DNA of 64,000 nucleotides from JANWVO01 sp964458495 (GCA_964458495.1 CAYWJB010000018.1:8633-72632), one strand, 5' to 3'; shown: positions 53,386 through 62,070, counted from the stretch's first letter. Numbers and translations are program-made. Notes: a model not told the origin generated them from the sequence alone.

Positions 53386-54702
53386 ATGAAACACGAACCG
53401 AGCCGCCGGGCCGTGCTCGCCGCCGCGCCGGCGGCTGCCGCTTTTCGCCTGGACGACCGCCCGGCGCTGCTGGGCGGCACGCCCGTCCGCTCGTCGCCAT
53501 TTCCCTCGTGGCCCGTTTTCGGCGAGCCGGAGGAGCGGGGGCTGGTGGGCGTGCTTCGCTCCGGGCGCTGGTACCGTGGCAATGGAGAGCATGTCCGCCG
53601 CTTCGAAGAGGCCTATGCGCGCGCGACCGGGGCGCGCCGCTGCCTGGCCACCTGCAACGGCACCTCGGCGCTGTTGGTGTCCCTGAACGCGCTGGATGTT
53701 CAGCCCGGCGACGAGGTGATCCTGCCGCCCTACACCTTTATCGCCACCGTCAACGTGGTGTTGCGCCAGTTTGCGCTGCCGGTTTTCGTCGATACGGATC
53801 CGGAGACTTTCCAGATCGATGCGTCGAAAATCGAAAGCGCCATCACCCCGGCCACGCGCGCCGTTCTGCCTGTTCATCTCGGCGGGAACGTCTGCGATCT
53901 GGACAGAATTCTGGACGTCGCCCGCCGCCGGAACATTCCCGTCATCGAGGACGCCTGCCAGGCGCACATGGCCGAGTGGAAGGGCCGCAAGGCGGGATCG
54001 CTCGGCGCCGCCGGGTGTTTCAGCTTCCAGGCGTCGAAGAACCTCAACTCCGGCGAGGGCGGCGCCGTGATCACCGGCGACGAGGCATTCTATGAACGCG
54101 CCTACGCCTTCCACAACAACGGCAGCGGGCTGAAGGCCATCGGCACGAACTTCACCTACGCCTCCACGGGCCACAATCTCCGGCTGACCGAGTTTCAGGC
54201 GGCCCTGCTGCTGGCGCAGATGCAGCGCCTCGACGCGCAGGTGCGCGTTCGGGCCGCCAACGGCGCGCGGCTCAACGGGCTGCTGGAACAGATCCCCGGC
54301 ATCCGGCCGGCGCGCCAGTATGCCGGCTGCACGCTGAACGCATATCACCTGTACATGTTCCGCTACGACGCCGAGGCGTTTTCCGGCCTTCCCCGGCAGA
54401 CATTCCTGAAAGCGCTGCGGGCCGAGGGCATCCCCGCCGCCGGCGGATATTCGCCCCTCAATACGCAACCTTTTCTGAAAAACACGCTGAATTCCCGCGG
54501 CTACCGGCGGCTGTTTCCGGAAAAAACGCTGAAGGAATGGGCCGAAAGGACCGCCTGCCCGGCCAATGACCGCTTGTGCGCGCAGGCCGTCTGGCTGACG
54601 CAGAACATGCTGCTCGGGCCCGCTTCGGACATGGACTCCATCGCCGAGGCGATCCAGCGCATCCGCCGTCACGCCGGCGCGCTCGCCCGCGCGAGCGCCT
54701 GA
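53386..54702 (+). CDS. DegT/DnrJ/EryC1 aminotransferase with Tat-like signal
   Basis: A 438-residue PLP enzyme of the sugar aminotransferase family. The PLP lysine is K218 in FQASKNLNSGEGG; PPYTFIATVNVV, VIEDACQAHMAEWKG and NLRLTEFQAALLLAQ are family motifs. The N-terminus MKHEPSRRAVLAAAPAAAAF looks like a twin-arginine signal, unusual for this normally cytoplasmic family; Tat would suit export with PLP bound. It lies 12 bp after the GT39 gene, so it might act on a sugar handled by that enzyme. The substrate is unknown. It converges on the next gene with a 10-bp gap. Confidence 0.82.
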   Translation: MKHEPSRRAVLAAAPAAAAFRLDDRPALLGGTPVRSSPFPSWPVFGEPEERGLVGVLRSGRWYRGNGEHVRRFEEAYARATGARRCLATCNGTSALLVSLNALDVQPGDEVILPPYTFIATVNVVLRQFALPVFVDTDPETFQIDASKIESAITPATRAVLPVHLGGNVCDLDRILDVARRRNIPVIEDACQAHMAEWKGRKAGSLGAAGCFSFQASKNLNSGEGGAVITGDEAFYERAYAFHNNGSGLKAIGTNFTYASTGHNLRLTEFQAALLLAQMQRLDAQVRVRAANGARLNGLLEQIPGIRPARQYAGCTLNAYHLYMFRYDAEAFSGLPRQTFLKALRAEGIPAAGGYSPLNTQPFLKNTLNSRGYRRLFPEKTLKEWAERTACPANDRLCAQAVWLTQNMLLGPASDMDSIAEAIQRIRRHAGALARASA

Positions 54703-54712
54703 AGCGCGCCGT

Positions 54713-56095
54713 TCAGGCGCGAACCGGCGGCGCCGCGGCCGCCTTCATGCACTCGCCGAGAATCCAGCGGATCTGCTCCAGCGTGAACGGAGGCGCCAGC
54801 ACGGCAAAGGCGCCCAGTTCGAGCACGTCTCCGCAGCCGGCATCCAGCGAATCGACGCACACCACCGCCGGCGCCACAGGTCGGCCTTCCGCTCCGGCGT
54901 GCCGCGCGAGATCGGCGAAACTGCCGTCGCTGAAACAGAGGCTGGTGAAGATGGCGTCCACACCAGGATTCACCGCCAGCGAAGCCTTCGCCTGCTGGCA
55001 GGAGCCAACAGCATGCACGGTTGCTCCGCATTGCGCCAGCAAGGGGCGGAGCTGCATCTCGACTTCCGGCGCCACCGCCAGCAACACCGCGGGAGCACGG
55101 TCGAAGTGCGCTTCGTACTGCAGCGGGGGCGTGGAAGTCCGCCGGTGCGCTTCACCCACCACGCGGTCGGCGATCTCCCGCAACTGCGTCCAGTGCAGGC
55201 TGCTGCCCAGCACGCTGTCGGACCCGGCGGCAAGAGTGGAACCGCCCCAGATCTTCTCGTCCGGGTAATCCTCGGCCGCCTGGAAGGCCTCGATCAATCT
55301 GGGGATGTCAAAGATATCCTCGTCGTACGGCGATCCCCGGATAATGCTGTACGTGTAGCGCCCGTTGGGACGCTTGCAGATCAGGCTGATCAGATTCGTG
55401 TAACCCGCCGAAGCGAGCACGAGGCGCGCCAGCGGGTCGCCCTTTTCGTCGGCGATCACGTAATTGTAGGGGGACTGGTAGAGGATGTCCGGGCGCGCCG
55501 AGATGGGCGCGATGCCCGCTTCGCCGTTCAGCAGAGCCAGCAAGCGGTCGCAGACCAGACGGATGGTGGTGGTTACCAGCCCCTCGTCGCCCTGGACCTT
55601 GCCGTGAATGCGCTGCTGGCGGTACGGTTCGAAGACCCAGGTGAAGTGGTTGCGAACCAGGTCTTCCAAATTCACCGGGTACAGCCCGCCGCAAACGTCC
55701 AGTTTGTTGTTGTACTGGACGATCCACCGCAGCATGGGCATGCCTTCCGCCCGCTCCAGCATGGTGTGGTATTCGAGCACGAAGGCAGCCAGGCACACGT
55801 CCTGATCCGCGTTCCACACATAGACCGGCACGGGGCGCCGCTTTTGAAGCCATCGCTGCATGAGGCGCCCCTGACGGACGGCGATGTAAGCCTGCATCGC
55901 CGCACTCATGGTGGCTTCGCGGACCACGCCGGCGTGATGATCGAAGTTGACGTGGTGCCCGCGATGTCCGGGGACGTCGTCCAGCACCTCAAGCGCTACG
56001 GAGTACTCGGGCGCCTCCCGGAGGAACTGCTCCCACGATTCGAAGCGCTTCTGCCTCACCCGCAGTTCGATGTTCTGAAAGGCGTCGTGTTTCAT
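54713..56095 (-). CDS. unknown protein with C-terminal pseudo-receiver domain
   Basis: A 460-residue protein I cannot assign. The N-terminal ~330 residues contain clustered His/Asp (GHRGHHVNFDHHAG, residues 44-56) and YVWNADQDVCLAAFVLEY (92-109), reminiscent of DHH-type phosphoesterases but in the wrong order. Residues 334-460 look like a receiver domain (VLLAVAPEVEMQLRPLL start, FAVLAPPFTLEQI end), yet the phosphoacceptor position reads IFTSLCFSDG without Asp. It is therefore probably a pseudo-receiver. It diverges from a PleD-like cyclase over 129 bp, suggesting a signalling link. No signal peptide is seen. Confidence 0.55.
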   Translation of the reverse strand: MKHDAFQNIELRVRQKRFESWEQFLREAPEYSVALEVLDDVPGHRGHHVNFDHHAGVVREATMSAAMQAYIAVRQGRLMQRWLQKRRPVPVYVWNADQDVCLAAFVLEYHTMLERAEGMPMLRWIVQYNNKLDVCGGLYPVNLEDLVRNHFTWVFEPYRQQRIHGKVQGDEGLVTTTIRLVCDRLLALLNGEAGIAPISARPDILYQSPYNYVIADEKGDPLARLVLASAGYTNLISLICKRPNGRYTYSIIRGSPYDEDIFDIPRLIEAFQAAEDYPDEKIWGGSTLAAGSDSVLGSSLHWTQLREIADRVVGEAHRRTSTPPLQYEAHFDRAPAVLLAVAPEVEMQLRPLLAQCGATVHAVGSCQQAKASLAVNPGVDAIFTSLCFSDGSFADLARHAGAEGRPVAPAVVCVDSLDAGCGDVLELGAFAVLAPPFTLEQIRWILGECMKAAAAPPVRA

Positions 56096-56191
56096 TCCGT
56101 CGTCCAGACGGGCCCCACGGCCCCGCGCCGGACGCCCTCTGCTCCCAGCGTAGCCCGAAACCCCGCGGGTCGGCATCCGCCACGCTCCTGT

Positions 56192-56197
56192 TATCAT
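56192..56197 (+). promoter_or_regulatory. -10-like TATCAT upstream of the diguanylate cyclase
   Basis: TATCAT lies 27 nt before the GTG at 56225, leaving room for the GGAGAGG ribosome-binding site 9 nt upstream of the start. This is a conventional leader. Confidence 0.35.
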
Positions 56198-56224
56198 GGA
56201 CGCGTGATGGAGAGGTAAACTCCC

Positions 56225-57157
56225 GTGAAGGTTTTGGTGGCTGACGACAGCCTGGTGATGCGGAGGCTCCTGGAAGCCTCTGTTTCCAGTTGGGGCTACC
56301 AACCGGTAAGCGCCTCCAACGGCGATCAGGCCTGGGAGATCCTGACTTCGCCCGACCCGCCGTCTATTGCGATTCTGGACTGGATGATGCCCGGCCAGTC
56401 CGGCCTCGCAGTGTGCCGGCAGCTCCGCGCGCGGCAGACGACCCCTTATATCTATGTGATCCTGCTCACGTCCCGGGGCCTGCGCGAAGACATCGTCGAA
56501 GGCCTCAACGCTGGCGCCGACGATTACGTCGTCAAACCCTTTGACAAGCACGAACTCGAGGTTCGCCTCCGTGCCGGCAAGCGCATCATCGAGCTTCAGT
56601 CGGAACTGATGGCCGCCCAGGCGAGGCTCCGCGAGCAGGCGATGCGCGATCCCCTGACCGGCATCTGGAACCGCGCCTGCATCCTGGACATGCTGGAGCG
56701 CGAACTCGAGCGCGCCCGCCGCATTGCCGCTCCGCTGGGCCTTCTGATGATCGATCTGGACCACTTCAAGCGCCTCAACGACACGCGCGGGCACCAGTTC
56801 GGCGACCACGCCCTGAGCGCCTTCGCCGCGCGGATCCAGGCCGCCGTCCGCTCTTACGATGCGATCGGCAGGTATGGCGGGGAGGAGTTCCTGATTCTCG
56901 CCCCGGGGTGCGGCGAGCCCGAACTGCTGGCCCAGGCCGAGCGTCTGCGTGCCGCTGTCTTCTCCGCTCCCTTCGAAATCGACGGCTTGTCCATTCCGCT
57001 CACGGTCAGCATCGGCGCCTCTTGCGTGGAGCCAGGCTTCCGCGTCACATCGCTCGAGTTGATCCGCGCCGCCGACGACGCGCTGTACGAGGCGAAGCGC
57101 ACCGGGCGCAACCGCGTCATCTTCCGCGCCGCATATGACGCTCAGCGCGCCCGCTGA
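56225..57157 (+). CDS. PleD-like response regulator diguanylate cyclase
   Basis: A 310-residue REC-GGDEF protein. The receiver domain has phosphoacceptor D52 (AILDWMMPGQSG) and K104 (DDYVVKPF). The GGDEF domain has the active site GGEEF at 218-222 and an intact RxxD inhibitory site (R209-S-Y-D212) five residues before it, so feedback inhibition by c-di-GMP is expected. RDPLTGIWNR marks the domain start. It would make c-di-GMP when phosphorylated; the cognate kinase is not adjacent. GGAGAGG lies 9 nt before the GTG start. It overlaps the convergent amidase gene by 16 bp. Confidence 0.93.
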   Translation: MKVLVADDSLVMRRLLEASVSSWGYQPVSASNGDQAWEILTSPDPPSIAILDWMMPGQSGLAVCRQLRARQTTPYIYVILLTSRGLREDIVEGLNAGADDYVVKPFDKHELEVRLRAGKRIIELQSELMAAQARLREQAMRDPLTGIWNRACILDMLERELERARRIAAPLGLLMIDLDHFKRLNDTRGHQFGDHALSAFAARIQAAVRSYDAIGRYGGEEFLILAPGCGEPELLAQAERLRAAVFSAPFEIDGLSIPLTVSIGASCVEPGFRVTSLELIRAADDALYEAKRTGRNRVIFRAAYDAQRAR

Positions 57158-58737
57158 GTCTCCAACACCGGCGTCGCCGCCCGCAGCGCCTGCGTCTGCC
57201 CCAGGCTGGCGGCGTAGCGCTCGACGCCGCGGAACAACGCCTCCGCCACCCGCTGGCGGTACTCGGGCTTTTTCAGAAGGCGCTCGTCCCGCGTGTTGCT
57301 CAGGAACCCGATCTCGGCCAGCACGGAGGGCATCGATGCTCCGATCAGCACCACGAAGGGAGCCATCTTGACGCCGCGGTCCCGCGATGCCGGGTTCAGC
57401 TGCTTCCATTCCCGCGCAAGCTCGCGTTGAACGAACCGGGCGAACTCCCGGGACTCGTCCAGCTTGTCCGACAGCGCGATCTTCTGCAACAGCTCGCGCA
57501 GCTCGAAGATCGACTTGTTGTGCCCGGCGTTCTCGCGCGCCGCCAGATCCAGCGCCTCCTTCGAGTTGGTGAAGTTGAGGAAAAACACCTCCGCCCCGGA
57601 GACCCGCTTCACGGGGGAAGAGTTCGCATGGATCGACAGGAACAGGTCCGCGCGCTGCTCGTTGGCGATCGCCGTGCGCTCCTCCAGTCCAACGAATTCG
57701 TCCGTCTTCCTCGTATAGACCACTTCGCCGCCCAGGCGTTCCTCGATCAGTGCGCCCAGCCGCTGTGCCACATCCAGCACCAGCTCTTTCTCCAGCAGTC
57801 CCGTGGGTCCGCGCGTGCCTTCGTCGTGTCCGCCGTGACCGGGGTCGAGCACGACTTTCCCGATCCTCAATCCCAGCGCCCGCGTCATCGACCGCTCGCC
57901 CGAGCGCATCGGGCGCGCTGGCTGCGGCGCAGCCCCCTCCTTGGGCTTCTCGGGTTCCTTCGTCGATGTGCCTTTCTGCGTCTCCGTGCCCTTGTCCTGT
58001 TGCCGGACGGCTGCCGCAGTGGCAGGAGCCTTGATCCCGGCCGCACTTTCCTCTCGCACAGCGGGCTGGTTCCCGGGTTTTGCCGGCTCAATCACGCTTG
58101 CGGCGCCCGCTACCGCCTCTGTGCCCTTCCTCGATTCGGCAGGCGCCGCCGGAGGCGCCTTGGCGGCCTCCGCACGTGCTTCCGGCGCAGCAGGCGGCCT
58201 CGGGGAAACTCCTGGCCCGGCAGTCTCGCGCCTCGAGCCGGTCCCGGCCGGCTTCTCCGCGCTCTCCGCATCTGCCTGGCTGATCGCTTTCGGTGCAGCC
58301 ACGCGCGTTTCTTCAGCAGACGCTGCGGGCTTCGGAGTCTTTGCGCCGCGCGTCCGCAGCTCGATCACCAGGCGTTCCGGATTGGTCAGATGGGAAAGGT
58401 CGAACTCTACGTCCCCGGCCAGGTCCAGCACCAGGCGCGTGGTCCGCGGATCTTTCATGGCTGCGCGCACCCTTCTGGCGCGGCTGTCGCCCACCTCCGC
58501 CGCATACACGGGCTTCGGCCCAAGCCGCGCGAGCGTATCCGGAAAATCGATGAACAGGCGTTCCGGATTTGACAGCCGCCCGTACTTCCACTTCGTCTCG
58601 CGGCTCAGCTCCACTACCACGCGCGTCGCCTCGGCGCTGCTCCAGGTGCGGATGCTCCGCAACTCGCCGAGCCCCGCGGCGCCGGACGCCTGGGCGGAGG
58701 CTGTCGCTGCCGCGCACACGGCCAGCGCCCAGGTCAA
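57142..58737 (-). CDS. N-acetylmuramoyl-L-alanine amidase with AMIN domain
   Basis: A 531-residue periplasmic amidase of the AmiC type, cleaving the bond between N-acetylmuramic acid and the stem peptide. The N-terminal AMIN domain (RVVVELSRETKWKYG, LFIDFPDTLARLG) is followed by a Pro/Ala/Lys linker. The Amidase_3 domain keeps VVLDPGHGGHDEGT (zinc His), KELVLDVAQRLG (zinc Glu), SIHANSS (zinc His) and VLAEIGFLSNTRDE (catalytic Glu). TTG 58737 is the first usual start, but a GGAGG near 58773-58777 and residues IGRTAATAC in frame point to a start at ATT 58764 or CTG 58767, which would complete the signal peptide. It follows the lytic transglycosylase. Confidence 0.92.
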   Translation of the reverse strand: MTWALAVCAAATASAQASGAAGLGELRSIRTWSSAEATRVVVELSRETKWKYGRLSNPERLFIDFPDTLARLGPKPVYAAEVGDSRARRVRAAMKDPRTTRLVLDLAGDVEFDLSHLTNPERLVIELRTRGAKTPKPAASAEETRVAAPKAISQADAESAEKPAGTGSRRETAGPGVSPRPPAAPEARAEAAKAPPAAPAESRKGTEAVAGAASVIEPAKPGNQPAVREESAAGIKAPATAAAVRQQDKGTETQKGTSTKEPEKPKEGAAPQPARPMRSGERSMTRALGLRIGKVVLDPGHGGHDEGTRGPTGLLEKELVLDVAQRLGALIEERLGGEVVYTRKTDEFVGLEERTAIANEQRADLFLSIHANSSPVKRVSGAEVFFLNFTNSKEALDLAARENAGHNKSIFELRELLQKIALSDKLDESREFARFVQRELAREWKQLNPASRDRGVKMAPFVVLIGASMPSVLAEIGFLSNTRDERLLKKPEYRQRVAEALFRGVERYAASLGQTQALRAATPVLETQRAR

Positions 58738-58776
58738 ACACGCCGTCGCTGCCGTTCGCCCAATCAGCTCCGCCTC

Positions 58777-59427
58777 CTATTGCGTCCGCAGGTAAAGCCG
58801 CCCTTCGGCATCAGTCTGCACCAGCAGACGCCGCACCGGTTCGGCTGCCGCTTCTGCGTCCCCGCTACGCTTCTCGCTGCTGCTGCCGCGCGCGCGGCGG
58901 TAACGGTCTTCCACTTTCCGCACATAGTTGAGCGTCTCCGGATAAGGCGGGACGCCCCCATGCCTCTTTACGGCGCCCTCTCCGGCGTTGTAAGCCGCCA
59001 GCGCGAGGCGATCGTCGCCGAGCCGCTCTCTCAACGCCTTGAGATGCCGCACGCCGGCCAGGAGGTTCTCGCGCAGGTCGAAGCGGTCCCGCGCTCCCAG
59101 TTCCCGCGCTGTGGCCGGCATCAACTGCATCAGCCCGGCAGCGCCCTTCGGCGAAACGGCCGCCGGATTGTACCCGCTCTCCACGCGAATCACGGCGTCC
59201 ACGAGCTCGGGATCGAGGGCATGCTCCCTGGCCGCCTGCTCCACCAGCGGCCGCACCGCCTCGCGCGCCGGAACGGGCGTTCCCTTCGCCGTCCGGAACA
59301 CCGTGGTTCGCACCAGCCGGCCTGTCCGCGGGTCCGCCCGCACGGTGCTGACGGCGCGGACGCCGTCGTGGGGACGGGGTTCGGGCGTGCCCGCGGCCGC
59401 GGCCAGCGCCCAACAAAACGTCAGCAT
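58777..59427 (-). CDS. lytic transglycosylase (SLT domain)
   Basis: A 216-residue exported peptidoglycan hydrolase. Signal peptide LTFCWALAAAAG, a short linker, then the SLT fold: LVDAVIRVESGYNPAAVSPKGA with the catalytic Glu in RVESGYN, GLMQLMPATARELG, and LALAAYNAGEGAVKRHGG. It cleaves the glycan strand with formation of a 1,6-anhydro bond. The ATG at 59427 is chosen because TATAAT lies 12 nt upstream; the ATG at 59454 would place this promoter inside the gene. Its stop overlaps the ribosome-binding site of the downstream amidase, so the two wall hydrolases are co-expressed. Confidence 0.9.
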   Translation of the reverse strand: MLTFCWALAAAAGTPEPRPHDGVRAVSTVRADPRTGRLVRTTVFRTAKGTPVPAREAVRPLVEQAAREHALDPELVDAVIRVESGYNPAAVSPKGAAGLMQLMPATARELGARDRFDLRENLLAGVRHLKALRERLGDDRLALAAYNAGEGAVKRHGGVPPYPETLNYVRKVEDRYRRARGSSSEKRSGDAEAAAEPVRRLLVQTDAEGRLYLRTQ

Positions 59428-59439
59428 TTTGTTTAGTAC

Positions 59440-59445
59440 ATTATA
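59440..59445 (-). promoter_or_regulatory. -10 box TATAAT of the lytic transglycosylase
   Basis: A consensus TATAAT on the minus strand ends 12 nt before the ATG at 59427; TTGTGT 16 nt further upstream is a partial -35. Confidence 0.5.
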
Positions 59446-59511
59446 CAGCCGCATGTTTCAAACACAATCGCCCGTTTTGCCGCAGCCGGCGGCCGCCCGC
59501 GGCCCCGCTGC

Positions 59512-59517
59512 TACAAT
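59512..59517 (+). promoter_or_regulatory. -10 box TACAAT of mobA, leaderless-type
   Basis: TACAAT ends 6 nt before the ATG at 59524, so the transcript should begin at the start codon. Confidence 0.5.
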
Positions 59518-59523
59518 TCTCTC

Positions 59524-60084
59524 ATGGCGAGCGCCGCCTTCATCCTCGCCGGCGGCCGAAGCCGCCGGATGGGCGCCGACAAGGCGATGCTCGATTACCG
59601 GGGAAGGCCGCTGGCCGCCCACGTGGCAGCGCAGGCCGCCGAAGCTGCGGGGAGAGCCTTCCTCGTGGGGCCCGCCGCCGTATACGGGCATCTGGGAATT
59701 CCATGCCTCGACGAGCGCTTCCCGGGCCTCGGGCCGCTGAGCGGCATCGATGCCGCCCTCCGTTCCGGGCTGGCCGAATGGTGCCTCGTGCTTGCCTGCG
59801 ACATGCCCGGCGCCGACGCCCCCTCGCTCCGCCTTCTGCTCCGCTGCGCCCTCGACTCGGACCTCGATGCGGCCGTCACCGTGGGCGCGAAGGGCCTCCC
59901 GGAGCCGCTGTGCGCCGTTTATCACGCGCGGCTCGCCCCGGCGGTTGAACAGCTGTTGCGGCAGGGCCGCCTCGCCGTTCATGAGCTGCTCTCCTCCATC
60001 CGCTGGGCGCCGTTTCCGGCCCCGCACCCCGGCTTCGCCGCCAACGTCAACACCCCCACGGAATGGGCACAATGGAATCGTTGA
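59524..60084 (+). CDS. mobA: molybdenum cofactor guanylyltransferase
   Basis: A 186-residue nucleotidyltransferase that adds GMP to molybdopterin to form MGD for Mo/W enzymes. The N-terminal GTP loop FILAGGRSRRMGADKAML is diagnostic, DERFPGLGPLSGI and VLACDMPGA (metal-binding Asp) follow as in MobA. The C-terminus NVNTPTEW is also typical. The start is set by ATG 59524 with TACAAT close upstream. It overlaps the ABC ATPase gene by 22 bp. No other molybdenum cofactor gene is in the window. Confidence 0.93.
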   Translation: MASAAFILAGGRSRRMGADKAMLDYRGRPLAAHVAAQAAEAAGRAFLVGPAAVYGHLGIPCLDERFPGLGPLSGIDAALRSGLAEWCLVLACDMPGADAPSLRLLLRCALDSDLDAAVTVGAKGLPEPLCAVYHARLAPAVEQLLRQGRLAVHELLSSIRWAPFPAPHPGFAANVNTPTEWAQWNR

Positions 60085-60839
60085 GCGACTCCTTCCCTTA
60101 CTACATCGAGTTTCGCCACGTCTATAAGACGTTCGACGAACCCGTTTTGGTCGACGTCTCCTTTCACGCCGCCGATGGGGAGACGCTGGCCATCATCGGC
60201 CGCAGCGGCGTTGGCAAGAGCGTCAGCCTCAACCACATCATGGGCTTTCTCAAGCCCGACAGCGGCCGCGTCATCGTCGCCCACCAGGACATCACCGGCA
60301 TGACGGAAAGCGAGCTTCGCGAAATCCGCCGCAAGGTCACCATGGTCTTCCAGAGCGGGGCGCTGTTCGATTCGCTCACCGTCGGCGAAAACATCCTTTT
60401 CTCCCTCGAACTGCGCGAAGACTACGACGAAAGCAACAAGCTGGATGTGATGCGCGGGCTGCTGCGCATGGTCGGGCTCGAGGGCCGCGAGGACGACTAC
60501 CCCTCGGACCTGTCCACAGGCCACCGGCGCGCCGTTGCCATCGCCCGCGCCCTCGCCGCCCAGCCGGAGTGCATTCTCTACGACGAGCCCACCACCATGG
60601 TCGACCCGCTGATGTCCGACATCATGGTGAACCTCATGCTGCGCCTCAAACAGCAGCTCCGCCTCACCAGCGTCGTGGTGACGCACGACCTCGACCTCAT
60701 GCGCCGCGTCGCCGACCGCGTCGTCGTCCTGTTCGAGGGCCGTGTGATCTACTTCGGACCGGTCGAGGACATCGAGAAATGCCCGCACCCGCATGTCCAG
60801 GAGTTTCTCGCCATGGACCGGGTCGACCTCAACGGCTGA
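60063..60839 (+). CDS. MlaF-like ABC transporter ATP-binding protein, orphan
   Basis: A 258-residue ABC ATPase. Walker A is GRSGVGKS (46-53), Walker B ILYDEPTT (171-178), and VVVTHDLDLMRRVADR holds the H-loop. EFRHVYKTFDEPVLVDVSF and HIMGFLKPDSGRV match the MlaF/Ttg2A branch for phospholipid and sterol transport. The signature reads LSTGH instead of LSGGM and the D-loop region TTMVDP instead of TTGLDP. No permease (MlaE) or MCE protein is adjacent, which is unusual. It starts inside mobA by 22 bp and may be co-translated; an internal ATG at 60072 is also possible. Confidence 0.8.
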   Translation: MGTMESLSDSFPYYIEFRHVYKTFDEPVLVDVSFHAADGETLAIIGRSGVGKSVSLNHIMGFLKPDSGRVIVAHQDITGMTESELREIRRKVTMVFQSGALFDSLTVGENILFSLELREDYDESNKLDVMRGLLRMVGLEGREDDYPSDLSTGHRRAVAIARALAAQPECILYDEPTTMVDPLMSDIMVNLMLRLKQQLRLTSVVVTHDLDLMRRVADRVVVLFEGRVIYFGPVEDIEKCPHPHVQEFLAMDRVDLNG

Positions 60840-62070
60840 AGCGTGCCCGCAGCGCGTCCAGCCAGCCACCCACCCGCTCGCGCCAGCCGCCGGCGGCAGG
60901 CGCGGGCGCGGCCTCCTCCGGCCGGGGCGCAGGCCCCTCGCTCAGCCAGGATGTACGCTCGCCGGCCGGCGAGCGCCTTGCCAGCTTCACGCGGAAAGTG
61001 CCCGGCGCGATCGTGTAAGTGCGCGTGACCCTCTCCCCGCTCTTCTCCTCGACGTCCGCCTCGAACGCCTCCACCCCCGCCGGCCCCTTCCGCAACCGCA
61101 GCGGCAGGTCTCCCTTCAAACCGCGCTCGATGAACGCCGTCTCGTAACGGTTCCGCCGGGTGCTCCACACAAAGATCCGCAGCGAATCGAAATCATGGCC
61201 GGCATTCCGCTGCGATTGCGCGGCCCACAGCCACGCCGGCCTGTCGCCGCTTCGGGTGGCATCGGTTCCGATCGCGAAGTAGGCCATGATCTTCGCCCGC
61301 TCGGCATATTGCGCCACCTCGTCGGGGACCGCCAGGAACAGCATTCTTGCCAGCACCCATCCTGCCGAGCCTTCCTTGCAGCGGACCAGCGCCCATTCGT
61401 CGGCGGGAAGCGCGGGCGGAGCGGCGGTCTTCGCCGGGGCGGTGTTCGTCCCTCCTCCGGGTGCGGCCGGGCGGCTCAGCGCCAGCAGGTCCGGCGGCGG
61501 CACCGGGGCGGGGACGGGCGCCAGAGGCGGCGCCTGCACCTTCTGCTTCCTGTCTTTGCCGCCGCGCGCCGCCCTGGAGTTTGACGCTCCGGCGCGAAGC
61601 AGCGGCTGCGGCGCGTAAGGCTTGCGGGGGACGCGTTCATAGGCGATCACCTCCACGCGCTCCCCCGGCCGGATCCGGCGGAAGCTCGGCGCCTGGCGAT
61701 AGGGGGCGGTGTGCACGTTCAGCGCGTCCAGCACCGTTGCTTCTCCCTGCGGCGGCGCCTGCGCGGCGCGCTGCGCGAGCTGTCGCAGATCGTCCATCTC
61801 CCGCGCGGAAAGCAGCTGCCGCGCGTCCACCCATCCCTCGCGCCCGCGCGCGGTGCGGATTTTGTAGAAGCTGCGACGTCTGCCGAGGATCTCCACCCGC
61901 TCGCCGTGCTTTACCGTGTCGGCAAGCTTCGCCCTCGCCACCAGCGCCTCGCGCACGTTCAGTTCGTATGGGCCGACAAAACCCTCGCCCAGCGCCGGAG
62001 CGCGCTCCGGCGCCGTGGTGCACGCCGGCAACAGGGCCAGCAGGAGTATGGCTCCAGCCTTTGGTCGCAT
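60829..62070 (-). CDS. SH3-domain lipoprotein of unknown function
   Basis: A 413-residue lipoprotein: signal GAILLLALLPAC ends in the lipobox. Two bacterial SH3-like segments follow (VREALVARAKLADTVKHGE with FYKIRTARGREGWVDARQLL; TVLDALNVHTAPYRQAP with GERVEVIAYER). A Pro/Ala-rich linker (about 190-240) and a third SH3-like part (VRCKEGSAGWVLARML) precede a C-terminal domain of ~150 residues I do not recognise. Such proteins usually bind peptidoglycan or other periplasmic partners. Its stop overlaps the ABC ATPase gene by 11 bp in convergent orientation. It lies downstream of the aminotransferase gene. Confidence 0.7.
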   Translation of the reverse strand: MRPKAGAILLLALLPACTTAPERAPALGEGFVGPYELNVREALVARAKLADTVKHGERVEILGRRRSFYKIRTARGREGWVDARQLLSAREMDDLRQLAQRAAQAPPQGEATVLDALNVHTAPYRQAPSFRRIRPGERVEVIAYERVPRKPYAPQPLLRAGASNSRAARGGKDRKQKVQAPPLAPVPAPVPPPDLLALSRPAAPGGGTNTAPAKTAAPPALPADEWALVRCKEGSAGWVLARMLFLAVPDEVAQYAERAKIMAYFAIGTDATRSGDRPAWLWAAQSQRNAGHDFDSLRIFVWSTRRNRYETAFIERGLKGDLPLRLRKGPAGVEAFEADVEEKSGERVTRTYTIAPGTFRVKLARRSPAGERTSWLSEGPAPRPEEAAPAPAAGGWRERVGGWLDALRARFSR

